A stretch of 64,000 nt of DNA from Marinococcus luteus_A (GCF_034497705.1 NZ_JAXRUV010000002.1:1-64000); one strand, 5' to 3'; shown: positions 8,914 to 17,305, numbered from the stretch's first letter. Notes: generated by a model from the sequence alone, not told the origin. Numbers and translations are program-made.

Positions 8914-9807
8914 CTAGGAGCGGTTTTCAATTTCGGAGGTGCGCTCTTTCAAACGCTCCAGATCGTCCACGTCCAGGTGATAGACCTCGTTACAAAAGTG
9001 ACACGTTGTCTCGGCTCCCCCGTCCTTTTCAATCATATCCTGGAGTTCGTCGGTGCCAAGAGAAATGATCGCGTTTTCCACCCGTTCCTTGGAGCACTGG
9101 CAGGAAAATTGAACTGGCTGCGTATCGAGCACGTTCACTTCTTCACCGAGGATAATATGAAGAATTTCCTCCGGGGTTTTGCCATGTTCAATCAGCTTGG
9201 ACACCGGCGGCATCTGCTGTATCTGCTGCTCAAGGTGCGCTACATATTCTTCCTCTGCATCTGGAAGCACCTGAATAATAAAACCGCCTGCTGCTTTCAC
9301 AGAGTTATCCGGATTTACGAGCACTCCGAGACCAACAGACGAAGGCAGCTGCTCGGAATTCGCAAAGTAATACGTGAAATCGTCCCCGAGTTCCCCGGAG
9401 ACAATCGGGACGTTGCCGGTAAACATATCCCGCATGCCAAGATCTTTAACGACCGATAGTGTGCCTTCTGTACCGACGGCACGGGCTACGTCCAATTTAC
9501 CACTGTCGTTCAAATCGAAGTGAACCTGCAGGTTGTGGGCATAGCCTCTCGTATCACCCGAAGAGTTGCTGTCGACAATAATTGGACCCATCGGCCCATG
9601 CCCTTCAATTTTAATGGTCAGTTTATCGTCGCCTTTAAGCATCGCTCCCATCATGGAACCCGCTGTCATCGCCCGGCCTAAAGCCGCCGAAGCCGTCGGC
9701 CATGCCTGATGGCGTCTGACCGCCTCATCCACCATTTCTGTCGTGTGTACGGCGTAAGCACGAACCTGATGGTTAAACGCTGTTGCTTTTACTAAATAAT
9801 CCTTCAT
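8914..9807 (-). CDS. hslO: Hsp33 redox-regulated holdase chaperone
   Basis: A cytoplasmic chaperone switched on by oxidative unfolding. The 297-residue length is normal. The C-terminal zinc switch shows the four expected cysteines as CQC and CHFC, 31 residues apart. The N-terminal domain has GRAMTAGSMMGAMLKG and GPMGPIIVDSNSSG. In B. subtilis coaX lies between ftsH and hslO; here only about 210 bp with a terminator separates them, so coaX is missing from this locus. Confidence 0.95.
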   Translation of the reverse strand: MKDYLVKATAFNHQVRAYAVHTTEMVDEAVRRHQAWPTASAALGRAMTAGSMMGAMLKGDDKLTIKIEGHGPMGPIIVDSNSSGDTRGYAHNLQVHFDLNDSGKLDVARAVGTEGTLSVVKDLGMRDMFTGNVPIVSGELGDDFTYYFANSEQLPSSVGLGVLVNPDNSVKAAGGFIIQVLPDAEEEYVAHLEQQIQQMPPVSKLIEHGKTPEEILHIILGEEVNVLDTQPVQFSCQCSKERVENAIISLGTDELQDMIEKDGGAETTCHFCNEVYHLDVDDLERLKERTSEIENRS

Positions 9808-9982
9808 TGATTTAATTCCTTCCTTTCCACTCTTGCTCTCTATATCATTATATTATCTTTGAAAACCTGATACATAGTATTGTACAAAACCAATCGAAAA
9901 ACAACTAATCCGCTCGCATGCTTTCTGTTTATGATATACCGCAGAACGTGCGGAGAAAAACATCCGCTCCTTTTCATCATAT

Positions 9983-10016
9983 AAAAAAGGATGCCCGTGT
10001 AAAGGCACCCTTTTTT
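9983..10016 (-). terminator. ftsH terminator
   Basis: A 13 bp stem with one G-U pair (AAAAAAGG plus GTGCC against GGCATCCTTTTTT) and an 8 nt loop lies just after the ftsH stop. It ends in T on either strand, so it could work in both directions. Confidence 0.85.
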
Positions 10017-10019
10017 ATA

Positions 10020-12056
10020 CTAGTCGCGACGGTTGGTATCGTCACTGCCGGAGCCCGAGTCCGAAGAAGTTGTCGTTTCTTCCGAGGAGGTCTCCTCCGA
10101 AGAAGATTCACCGCTGTCGTCTTTTAGGACGTGGTCAGCCTGTTCCTCTTCACGCTTTTGTTCTTCGCTTTTCGTAGCACCCATCTCTTCATCCGATTTA
10201 TTCGAATAGTGATCATCCGGAAGCTTGCCGTCTTCAACAAGAGAACGGATCTGCTCTGCATCCAGCGTTTCCAGCTCCAGAAGACTTTGGGCTACAAGCT
10301 CAAGCCGGTCTTTGTACTGCGTAAGAATCTGTTTACAGCGTTCGTACGATTCCATAATGATTCTTTGCATCTCATTATCAATTTCGTGCGCGATAGCGTC
10401 ACTGTAATTTTGTTCGTTCTGCATGTCACGGCCTAGAAATACCTGGCCTCCGCCGCTTGAACCAAACTGCAGCGGGCCGAGCTTTTCACTCATACCGTAT
10501 TCGGTAACCATGCGGCGGGCGATATCTGTCGCACGCTGGAAGTCATTATGAGCACCTGTGCTCACTTCGTTAAACATAACTTCCTCCGCCACACGGCCGC
10601 CTAACAGGCCGACAATTTTATCGAGAAGCTCCGGCTTGGTCATAAAGTAACGATCTTCCTTCGGAAGCATCATTGCATAACCGCCGGCCTGGCCGCGCGG
10701 AACGATGGTTACCTTGTGCACCATATCCGCGTTTTCAAGCTTCATACCAACCACTGTGTGGCCTGCTTCGTGGTGAGCCACGATGTTGCGTTCTTTTTCT
10801 GAAATAACGCGTGATTTTTTCGAAGGACCGGCAATAACGCGGTCAATCGCTTCTTCCACATGCGTCATTCTGATTTTCTGCATATCAGCACGGGCTGCCA
10901 CAAGCGCCGCTTCATTCAGAAGGTTTTCGAGATCCGCCCCGGTAAAACCAGGCGTGCGCTGGGCAATGGCCCGGAAGTTAACGTCTTCTGCAAGCGGCTT
11001 GTTGCGCGCATGCACCTGAAGGATTTCCTCCCGGCCGTTTACATCCGGACGGCCGATAAGAATCTGACGGTCAAAACGTCCTGGACGGAGAAGCGCAGGG
11101 TCCAGTACGTCGGCACGGTTGGTCGCTGCAATGATAATGATACCTTCATTGCCGGCAAAGCCGTCCATTTCAACCAGAAGCTGGTTCAGCGTCTGCTCAC
11201 GTTCGTCGTGGCCGCCGCCGACACCGGCACCACGCTGGCGTCCTACTGCGTCAATCTCGTCAATGAAAATAATACATGGTGAATTTTTCTTCGCGTTTTC
11301 AAAAAGGTCACGTACACGGGAAGCACCGACACCGACAAACATTTCCACGAAGTCTGAACCACTGATGGAAAAGAACGGTACGTCTGCTTCTCCGGCAACC
11401 GCCTGGGCGATCAGCGTCTTACCTGTACCCGGAGGACCGACAAGAAGTACGCCTTTTGGAATACGGGCACCGATGTTGGAGAACTTACGGGCGTCTTTCA
11501 GAAAGTCTACGACTTCTACAAGCTCCTGCTTTTCTTCCTCCGCACCGGCTACGTCTTTAAAACGCACCTTCTTTTTGTCTTCCTGGTACATCTTCGCCTT
11601 ACTTTTGCCAAAGTTCATCATCTTGCTGCCGCCGCCCTGGGACTGGCTGAGCAGGAAGAAGAATAAAAGGAAGATAATGATGAATGGAATCATCGTCGTA
11701 AGGAAGGTAACCCAGCCGCTTGTTTCCTCTTCAGGCTCTGTATCAAATTCGACAGCGTTGCCGTTTGGCCCCTGCGCGGTCTGCAGCTCCTGTGTTGATT
11801 CATCTGTCATCGGAATATACGACTCGTATGTTTCCGCATTTTCAGTATTCTCACTGGTCGCAGCTGTTACATTGTAAACTCCGCCCTCGGGCTGAAGCGT
11901 AATAGTAGCAAATTCGTTCTCACTAAGACGTTCATTGAACTCTGTACTGCTGATTGTATTTGTATCTCCACCATCGTTTTGGGCAAAGCTGATAATCCCT
12001 ATAATAACCAGGAATAAAAAAAGCCAAAACACAGTGTTACGAAAAATTCGGTTCAT
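10020..12056 (-). CDS. ftsH: ATP-dependent zinc metalloprotease FtsH
   Basis: A membrane-bound AAA+ protease that degrades misfolded membrane proteins and regulators. Two membrane segments (about 7-24 and 113-135) flank an extracytoplasmic domain. The AAA module has Walker A GPPGTGKT, Walker B IIFIDEID and the second region of homology. The zinc site is HEAGH. The ATG follows AGGAGGAGGTC. At 678 residues it is somewhat longer than B. subtilis FtsH because of a C-terminal tail made almost wholly of Asp, Glu, Ser and Thr, which fits a halophile-like acidic proteome. It follows hpt as in B. subtilis. Confidence 0.97.
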   Translation of the reverse strand: MNRIFRNTVFWLFLFLVIIGIISFAQNDGGDTNTISSTEFNERLSENEFATITLQPEGGVYNVTAATSENTENAETYESYIPMTDESTQELQTAQGPNGNAVEFDTEPEEETSGWVTFLTTMIPFIIIFLLFFFLLSQSQGGGSKMMNFGKSKAKMYQEDKKKVRFKDVAGAEEEKQELVEVVDFLKDARKFSNIGARIPKGVLLVGPPGTGKTLIAQAVAGEADVPFFSISGSDFVEMFVGVGASRVRDLFENAKKNSPCIIFIDEIDAVGRQRGAGVGGGHDEREQTLNQLLVEMDGFAGNEGIIIIAATNRADVLDPALLRPGRFDRQILIGRPDVNGREEILQVHARNKPLAEDVNFRAIAQRTPGFTGADLENLLNEAALVAARADMQKIRMTHVEEAIDRVIAGPSKKSRVISEKERNIVAHHEAGHTVVGMKLENADMVHKVTIVPRGQAGGYAMMLPKEDRYFMTKPELLDKIVGLLGGRVAEEVMFNEVSTGAHNDFQRATDIARRMVTEYGMSEKLGPLQFGSSGGGQVFLGRDMQNEQNYSDAIAHEIDNEMQRIIMESYERCKQILTQYKDRLELVAQSLLELETLDAEQIRSLVEDGKLPDDHYSNKSDEEMGATKSEEQKREEEQADHVLKDDSGESSSEETSSEETTTSSDSGSGSDDTNRRD

Positions 12057-12123
12057 TCCTGACCTCCTCCTGCATACATCGAAAGCTGCAATAATAGTAT
12101 CATATTCACTTGTCTGTTCCTAA

Positions 12124-12666
12124 TCATCCGCCTCGATAAATCTCGGGCTTTAACACACCAATATACGGCAGGTTCCGGTATCTTTCTGCGTAATCCAGAC
12201 CGTAGCCCACGACAAATTCATCCGGCACAGTAAAGCCAACCAGGTCTGCGGTAAGGTCCACTACCCGTCCCTCCGGCTTATCCAGGAGCGTTACCACTTT
12301 TAACGACTTTGCTCCCCGGGTCTGCAGGAGGCTGATTAAGTATTTAAGCGTGCGCCCGCTGTCGATAATATCTTCAAGAATTACGATGTCTCTGTCGTAA
12401 ACCGTGGTATCCAGGTCTTTGATAATTTTAACTTCCCCAGTGGAAACCGTGCCTCCGGCGTAACTTGAAACGTCCATAAAATCCATTTCAAGATGAATGC
12501 TCATACGTTTGACAATATCAGCCATAAAAGGAAGTGCTCCTTTTAAAACTCCTATCACTAAAGGAAAACGCCCGTCATATTCTTCCGTAAGCGTTGCGCC
12601 CAGTTCTTTAATTTTTGTCTGCAGCTCTTCTTCCGAGATTAATATATCCTGTATTTCGTCGTGCAT
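12124..12666 (-). CDS. hpt: hypoxanthine phosphoribosyltransferase
   Basis: Salvages hypoxanthine and guanine to IMP and GMP using PRPP. I place the start at the ATG of MHDEIQDILIS, which matches the family's N-terminus, giving 180 residues. The upstream GGGAGGG is about 13 nt away, so an in-frame ATG 11 codons earlier cannot be excluded. The PRPP loop is VILEDIIDSGRTL, and FVVGYGLDYAERYRNLPYIG is the conserved C-terminal segment. It lies between tilS and ftsH as in B. subtilis. Confidence 0.94.
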   Translation of the reverse strand: MHDEIQDILISEEELQTKIKELGATLTEEYDGRFPLVIGVLKGALPFMADIVKRMSIHLEMDFMDVSSYAGGTVSTGEVKIIKDLDTTVYDRDIVILEDIIDSGRTLKYLISLLQTRGAKSLKVVTLLDKPEGRVVDLTADLVGFTVPDEFVVGYGLDYAERYRNLPYIGVLKPEIYRGG

Positions 12667-12746
12667 CTGAATGTCTTTACCCTCCCAAGCGAATTTCATT
12701 CTTTCATCCGGGCTGAATTTTCACAGCCACTGTTTTATTTTATAAA

Positions 12747-12775
12747 ACTATAGTCACAAAACAGAAGCATTACAA
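12747..12775 (-). promoter_or_regulatory. hpt promoter (sigma-A)
   Basis: -35 TTGTAA (12770-12775) and -10 TATAGT (12747-12752) with a 17 bp spacer, about 80 bp upstream of the chosen hpt start. A 15 bp palindrome (AAAATGG-T-CCATTTT) at 12800-12814 lies about 25 bp upstream of the -35. Confidence 0.7.
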
Positions 12776-12896
12776 CCATGTTATAAGCTGCCATTGTTAA
12801 AAATGGTCCATTTTCAATCATAGCACGTATAAAGGGAATTTGCTTCCCTGCACAACAAATTTTCCGAAATTGTCACTTCTTATTTCATGTGCCTTC

Positions 12897-14255
12897 TCAG
12901 TTCTTTTTCCATACGAAGTAGGCCGATTCTTTTTCATAGCGAAAGGAGGCACGCAGGCCGGGAAGCCATAAAATGGTCCCTTTTTCATCTGTAAATACGG
13001 GCCAGTGGGCACGTTCATGCTTTGGAACTTTCTCGTCTATAAACAGACGATGAATTTTTTTCGCTTCCTTCATGCCTGGTATATGTATTCGGTCCCCTGC
13101 GCGCGGGGGTCTTACGTATATCGGGAACGAAAGAATTCTTTCCGGCACAGCCACCCACCAATCCGCATCCTCCGGACGGTCACGACTCACCCTGACGACC
13201 CCGGGGCCGTATTTGTAGTTACCGTAGTCAGAAATACGGATCGGTTCAGGAAAAGAAGGGCCGGATTTTTTCCTGCGTAAGAATTCCAGCCTATCGTAAG
13301 ATTTGCGGACCAGTATCCCCCCGGGTAAATGAAGCTCTCCTGAGGCACCGTCGGCAGAAGCCAGACTGATACAGGAATCCACCAAAGAAGCCGAAATGCC
13401 TGTTTCTTCTGTAGAAAAATAATAATTTAATAGTAGCGAAACCGTTTCCCTTTGTAAAGCAAGAGAGGTTTCATGAAAAAGATCCATTCTTACAGCTGCA
13501 TCATTAAGGTCCAGCTTTTCTCCGTAAAAGTCAAGAGAAGCCCGTGCCTCGCTGGTCATATAGTTTTGCTGTTCTTTCTGCCATTCATATTTTTCCTGCA
13601 TGTGCTGATGCACTAAAGGAAATTCATCTGTCAGCGCCGGAATGACATGGCGGCGCACCCGGTTGCGCCTGTAATCGTCCGTAGCATTGCTTTCATCCTC
13701 CACGTAAGGTATGCCGTACTCTTTGCAATAGAGCAGAATTTCTGTTTTTTTCACACCAAGCAGAGGACGCGCAACCTCAAAACCGTTCATTATACGTTTC
13801 GGGGCAATTCCTTCTTCGCCGAGAAGCGACCGGCCCGAAGCTGCCTGCATGATCATCGTTTCAAGCTGATCATCTGCATGGTGGCCGGTCATTAGCACGC
13901 TGTAGCCAAAATGTTCCATAGTGCGGAAAAAGAAATCGTACCTTTTTTCCCGTGCCGCTGCCTGTGTCGCCTTTTCTTCAGGAGCTTCTTTCATAAACAT
14001 TGCCGCCGAAAAAAAAGGCAGCTGCTGATGCTCCGCCCAAGCACGCACCATCCGCGCCTCTGATTTCGATGCTTCCGGCCGGAAGCCGTGGTTTACATGA
14101 GCGATTCCCAAGGTAAATTCATATTTACTCTGTAAGCTTTTCAGGATGGATGCAGCTGCCATGGAATCCGGACCGCCGGATACCGCTGCGAGTACTTTCG
14201 CTCCCGGCGGTATCATTTCCCATCTCGTGATCCATTCTTCAACGATGCGTTTCAT
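12897..14255 (-). CDS. tilS: tRNA(Ile)-lysidine synthetase
   Basis: Converts the wobble cytidine of tRNA-Ile(CAU) to lysidine so that it reads AUA. I start at the ATG of MKRIVEEW, preceded by AAAGGAGTGGG. The resulting 452-residue protein carries the PP-loop AAVSGGPDSMAA near residue 20, GIAHVNHGFRPEAS, and GHHADDQLETM. The N-type ATPase domain is followed by TilS C-terminal domains. It overlaps the 3' end of the exporter gene upstream by 17 bp. In B. subtilis the upstream neighbours are yabT, yabS and spoIIE, none of which is present. Confidence 0.93.
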   Translation of the reverse strand: MKRIVEEWITRWEMIPPGAKVLAAVSGGPDSMAAASILKSLQSKYEFTLGIAHVNHGFRPEASKSEARMVRAWAEHQQLPFFSAAMFMKEAPEEKATQAAAREKRYDFFFRTMEHFGYSVLMTGHHADDQLETMIMQAASGRSLLGEEGIAPKRIMNGFEVARPLLGVKKTEILLYCKEYGIPYVEDESNATDDYRRNRVRRHVIPALTDEFPLVHQHMQEKYEWQKEQQNYMTSEARASLDFYGEKLDLNDAAVRMDLFHETSLALQRETVSLLLNYYFSTEETGISASLVDSCISLASADGASGELHLPGGILVRKSYDRLEFLRRKKSGPSFPEPIRISDYGNYKYGPGVVRVSRDRPEDADWWVAVPERILSFPIYVRPPRAGDRIHIPGMKEAKKIHRLFIDEKVPKHERAHWPVFTDEKGTILWLPGLRASFRYEKESAYFVWKKN

Positions 14256-14691
14256 AACGCTGGCCCACTCCTTTGCCAACAGAAAATACCGAAAACGCAA
14301 ACACAAGACCGGCCGCAATTGCAATGGCCTGCAGCACTGTTTCCACGCCCTGCTCCAGTCCGTATAAATACCGTTCCTGTACGAATGCGAGCATCGTTTC
14401 ATACGCCCTGCTGCCGGGGATCAGTGGAATAATTCCCGGGAGACTGAAGGTTGTTACCGGGACTTTCATAAAACGGGCAAACCATTGGCTGACAAACGAA
14501 GCAAAAAAAGCAGCCACCGCCGCCGAAAAAACGAGCGACAGGCCTAAAACCGGCATCAGTGAATAAATCGCCCACGTGCCTACACCGATAAACCCGCCCC
14601 ACCAGACGAGCCGGAGCGGAATATTAAAAATAATCGCAAAAGCGATCGTCGCGACAAAACAAAGGCCCAGCTCTAATGCAAACATCGCCAT
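14239..14691 (-). CDS. threonine/serine exporter, short subunit (ThrE_2/YjjB type)
   Basis: A 150-residue, very hydrophobic protein with about four to five membrane segments. It contains the conserved FSLPGIIPLIPGSRAYETM block near residue 80 that marks the C-terminal half of ThrE-type amino-acid exporters. It follows the longer YjjP-type partner after 24 bp, so the two would form a split ThrE transporter exporting threonine/serine or a dicarboxylate such as succinate (YjjPB in E. coli). The substrate cannot be told from sequence. The pair occupies the slot where B. subtilis has spoIIE-yabS-yabT. Confidence 0.85.
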   Translation of the reverse strand: MAMFALELGLCFVATIAFAIIFNIPLRLVWWGGFIGVGTWAIYSLMPVLGLSLVFSAAVAAFFASFVSQWFARFMKVPVTTFSLPGIIPLIPGSRAYETMLAFVQERYLYGLEQGVETVLQAIAIAAGLVFAFSVFSVGKGVGQRYETHR

Positions 14692-14715
14692 CGTTATTTC
14701 CCTCTTTTCCTCAGT

Positions 14716-15477
14716 CTATACGAAAAAAATTGTGAGTGCGACTGCCACACCTCCTGCTATAGACATGCTTGAGACAGCCGCTTCGGCGCCCCTGGCTACT
14801 CCTGCCACCAGATCTCCCGACATTAAATCCCGTACCGCGTTCGTCAGCGGCACGCCTGGCACAAGAGGAATAATCGTTCCGATAATTACCTGGTTGGTAT
14901 TCATTACAAGTCCCATCTGCACCATCAGCATGGCTATTAAAGCACCCGTGAATGATGCCAGAAACTCCGAAAAAAACTTCACTTTCAGCCTCATTTGGTA
15001 GCGTACGAGCGCAACTGCTGTCACGAGTCCGCCAAGCGCGGCTGGCAGCATATCCATAATGCTCGAGCCGATCAAATAAGAAAAAGCGCCCCCGCCAATA
15101 CCGGAAGCCAGGTAAATGAACCATACAGGATAATTCATCGGTGATTCTTCGATTTCTTTTAACTGCTTCTTTACTTCCCTTGAAGTAAGAAGACCGCTCA
15201 CGTATTCCCTCGACAGCTGGTTGACGGAGGTCACCTTGCTTAAATCCTGGTAACGCTCCTCAATTCGGAGCATTTGTATATGATCACGCTGGTCTACAGG
15301 TGATTTAAACGACAAAAAGATAGCTGTTGTCGTCACAAATGTATTTACCTGCTCCATTCCGGCAGCCCGGCCCATTCTCCGCATTGTGTCCTCTATTCGG
15401 AACGTTTCTGAACCGTAGCGGAGCATAAGCTGTCCGGCATGCAGACACATGGCCATAATGTCATCTGCTTTTTCCAC
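14716..15477 (-). CDS. threonine/serine exporter, long subunit (ThrE/YjjP, DUF1212 type)
   Basis: A 253-residue protein. The first 110 residues are the soluble YjjP-like domain (MCLHAGQLMLRYGSETFRIEDT), followed by about five membrane segments including a repeat-like IPLVPGVPLTNAVRDLMSGD. That block resembles the IPLIPGSRAYETM block in its partner, as expected for the two halves of ThrE. A GTG start follows GGGGAGGCAC. It is the first gene of the pair and probably leads into tilS and hpt. Export function is inferred from the family. Confidence 0.87.
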   Translation of the reverse strand: MEKADDIMAMCLHAGQLMLRYGSETFRIEDTMRRMGRAAGMEQVNTFVTTTAIFLSFKSPVDQRDHIQMLRIEERYQDLSKVTSVNQLSREYVSGLLTSREVKKQLKEIEESPMNYPVWFIYLASGIGGGAFSYLIGSSIMDMLPAALGGLVTAVALVRYQMRLKVKFFSEFLASFTGALIAMLMVQMGLVMNTNQVIIGTIIPLVPGVPLTNAVRDLMSGDLVAGVARGAEAAVSSMSIAGGVAVALTIFFV

Positions 15478-15603
15478 GTGCCTCCCCGCCCTTCCTCAAT
15501 TAATATGTAAATGTGCTTTCGCTTAAAGTATAGAATACTCGCCAGCGGAACAAAAGTAGTTTTCAGCAGTGAAACCGCTTTAATTACCTGGAACAAAATA
15601 AAA

Positions 15604-15624
15604 CCACTGCCCGATTGGCAGTGG
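15604..15624 (-). terminator. tRNA-Met terminator
   Basis: A perfect 8 bp stem (CCACTGCC) with a 5 nt loop followed by TTTTATTTTG on the minus strand, 20 bp beyond the tRNA 3' end. Confidence 0.85.
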
Positions 15625-15643
15625 AAGCATTCAAATTATAATT

Positions 15644-15720
15644 TGGTAGCGGCGGAGGGGATCGAACCCCCGACCTTACGGGTATGAACCGTACGCTCTA
15701 GCCAGCTGAGCTACGCCGCC
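15644..15720 (-). tRNA. tRNA-Met (anticodon CAT), elongator type
   Basis: A 77-nt cloverleaf with encoded CCA. The anticodon stem TACGG/CCGTA encloses the loop TTCATAC, and the T-arm is GGGGGTTCGATCCCC. The acceptor stem starts with a G-U pair rather than the C-A mismatch of initiators, so it is elongator Met. It sits between yabR and the former spoIIE slot, where B. subtilis has tRNA-Met and tRNA-Glu; the Glu gene is missing here. A CAT-anticodon tRNA-Ile2 is the less likely alternative. Confidence 0.95.
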
Positions 15721-15814
15721 ATTTATTGCGACATTCACGATTATAAATTGTTTTTGTATTAAAAGTCAATATGCGCTATGAAATTAATTTCTGCTGAAGC
15801 ATTTCCCCAAACAA

Positions 15815-15845
15815 AGAGAGCCTGCCGTGCGCTGGCAGGCTCTCT
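15815..15845 (-). terminator. yabR terminator
   Basis: A perfect 12 bp stem (AGAGAGCCTGCC) with a 7 nt loop and then TTGTTTG on the minus strand, about 20 bp after the yabR stop. Confidence 0.8.
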
Positions 15846-15867
15846 CCAGGGTTGGAAGCTTTCGGCA

Positions 15868-16305
15868 TTACTTGCGGGATTTTTTTCCTCGTTTTTCAGT
15901 TTGCTTACGGATAGTGGCCAGGCGTTCTTCACTGTCTTTCATGAAGCTGCTCATTTTGTCTTCAAAGCTTGCCGGACGCTGCTGCGGAGGCTTCGACCCT
16001 CCACGCGGCCGGTCTCCCCCGCTTTTTGGGCGGCCACTGCCGCTGCTTTTCGGGCGTTCTTCCTGAGGACGGTCCTGCGCCTTACGGATAGAGAGTCCGA
16101 TTTTTCCATCATCCTCTACCTTCATCACCTTTACTGTCACTTCATCCCCGACGGACAGAAAATCACTGATGTTTTCCACGTATTTATCCGCGACTTCACT
16201 AATGTGAACGAGACCTGTTTTTCCCGGCTCCACTTCTACAAAAGCTCCAAACTTCGTAATGCCGGTAACCTTGCCCTGTATCTTGCTGCCCACTTCAATT
16301 GCCAT
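15868..16305 (-). CDS. yabR: S1 RNA-binding domain protein YabR
   Basis: A general-stress-type RNA-binding protein of unclear exact role. The 145-residue protein has one S1 domain (residues 1-72), visible as GSKIQGKVTGITKFGAFVEV and GLVHISEVA. A basic Ser/Gly/Pro/Lys-rich tail follows (about 75-145), probably unfolded and RNA-contacting. Position between divIC and tRNA-Met is as in B. subtilis. A consensus promoter drives it from within the 3' end of divIC, giving an approximately 95-nt leader. Confidence 0.85.
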   Translation of the reverse strand: MAIEVGSKIQGKVTGITKFGAFVEVEPGKTGLVHISEVADKYVENISDFLSVGDEVTVKVMKVEDDGKIGLSIRKAQDRPQEERPKSSGSGRPKSGGDRPRGGSKPPQQRPASFEDKMSSFMKDSEERLATIRKQTEKRGKKSRK

Positions 16306-16408
16306 CTAAAAAATGCTCCTCCTTATGGATCCTATATGAAATATAAAAAGAGATTAGTGCAAAAGAAAGAGAAACGCCTCACGTTTTCAATTTCTCTGTG
16401 TCCAAGTA

Positions 16409-16438
16409 ATTATACTCGAAGCCAAAAAACAATGTCAA
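16409..16438 (-). promoter_or_regulatory. yabR promoter (perfect sigma-A consensus)
   Basis: -35 TTGACA (16433-16438) and -10 TATAAT (16409-16414) with an 18 bp spacer. The -35 lies over the divIC stop region. The downstream leader can form AGAGAAA/TTTCTCT pairing followed by TTCTTTT, which could act as a terminator or attenuator. Confidence 0.85.
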
Positions 16439-16827
16439 TTAGATGAATCGCTTTCCGGAAGTTTATAAAGCGTTTCCCCTTCTTTAGTTAAATAATATTC
16501 TTCACGGGCGACTTCCGCTATGTAATCAAGGTCGTTGTAATCCTCCACCTGCTGATTTAGATCCGCTTCTTTATCCTCAAGGTTCGCCATCTGCTCTTCC
16601 ATCTGGTGCTGCTCCTCATTGTTGGCCGAAATGGTCTGCCACTGTGAGAACAAAGTAATTCCCATTAATATGACAACAAGGGCAGTGACAACAGTTAAAG
16701 CAGTCATTCTTTTTTTCAATCCACGGCGCTGCTTCTGTACTGAGGCTTCTTTACGGGCGTCTGTCTGTGTCTGCTGGTGGGAGTGCGGTCTATGAATGTT
16801 TGTTACTTTTTTCTTTTCCTCAATCAA
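16435..16827 (-). CDS. divIC: cell division protein DivIC (FtsB-like)
   Basis: A bitopic septum protein that works with FtsL and DivIB. The 130-residue protein has a basic cytoplasmic N-terminus (about 1-38), one membrane segment (about 39-60), a coiled coil rich in Glu/Gln/Asn (about 63-95), and the conserved DYIAEVAREEYYLTKEGETLY near the C-terminus. The start is probably TTG with an AAGGAGGAGC site. It has its own promoter and lies between rqcP and yabR. In B. subtilis the sporulation genes yabP and yabQ come between rqcP and divIC; they are absent. Confidence 0.93.
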   Translation of the reverse strand: MIEEKKKVTNIHRPHSHQQTQTDARKEASVQKQRRGLKKRMTALTVVTALVVILMGITLFSQWQTISANNEEQHQMEEQMANLEDKEADLNQQVEDYNDLDYIAEVAREEYYLTKEGETLYKLPESDSSN

Positions 16828-16911
16828 TCAAGAGCTCCTCCTTCACTTGTCTCTGCAAGCTTTGTTGTAAAACAAGCGCTTTATAAACCGTTTACGATTT
16901 TAGTTATGTTA

Positions 16912-16940
16912 ATCATAACGGAGCAGCGAAAGAGTTTCAA
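16912..16940 (-). promoter_or_regulatory. divIC promoter (sigma-A)
   Basis: -35 TTGAAA (16935-16940) and -10 TATGAT (16912-16917) with a 17 bp spacer, about 85 bp upstream of the divIC start. Confidence 0.8.
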
Positions 16941-17019
16941 CACGGTTTTTCCTCTTTATTACAGTTTTTCGCTTTATTTTTTCTGTTTTCGCAGGTTTTC
17001 TTCCATACTAAATAATAAA

Positions 17020-17040
17020 GCCGTCCCAAAAAGGAACGGC
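17020..17040 (-). terminator. rqcP terminator
   Basis: An 8 bp stem with one G-U pair (GCCGTTCC/GGGACGGC), 5 nt loop and TTTATTATTT on the minus strand, right after rqcP. It closes the mfd-yabM-mazG-rqcP unit at the place where yabP would follow in B. subtilis. Confidence 0.8.
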
Positions 17041-17048
17041 CGTTCGTA

Positions 17049-17303
17049 TTATTTACTTTCTTCTTCCATCAGTGTATACATCGATTCTGCTTCATCTTTT
17101 TTCGTTGTATCCTTAATGGCTTCCACTCTTAACTTTAATGTGTTCGAAGCAAAACGTACGATGATTTCATCGCCAGGCTTTACTTCCGTTCCGGCCTTCG
17201 CCTGATTACCGTTTACCGTAATGCGTCCCTGGGCAGCTACTTCCTTTGCAAGAGTTCTCCGCTTAATCAGCCGGGACACCTTTAAAAACTTATCTATTCT
17301 CAC
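17049..17303 (-). CDS. rqcP: S4-domain ribosome quality control factor RqcP
   Basis: Stabilises peptidyl-tRNA during RqcH-driven alanine tailing of stalled chains on the 50S subunit. The start is the GTG of VRIDKFLKVS, which follows AAGGAGGAACG and matches the B. subtilis YabO N-terminus; this gives 84 residues. The S4 domain covers nearly all of it (SRLIKRRTLAKEVAAQGRI, VKPGDEIIVRF). A conserved KDTTKKDEAESMYT segment ends it. It follows the mazG stop by 2 bp, so translation is coupled. Confidence 0.92.
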   Translation of the reverse strand: MRIDKFLKVSRLIKRRTLAKEVAAQGRITVNGNQAKAGTEVKPGDEIIVRFASNTLKLRVEAIKDTTKKDEAESMYTLMEEESK

Positions 17304-17305
17304 CG

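Noticed and set aside
11119..11877. 252-residue plus-strand frame opposite ftsH
   Set aside because: Low-complexity Ser/Thr/Pro-rich antisense of the AAA domain.
12800..12814. 15 bp palindrome upstream of the hpt promoter as an operator
   Set aside because: Only 7 bp arms, A/T-rich and of a kind expected by chance in 200 bp of such DNA; mentioned with the promoter only.
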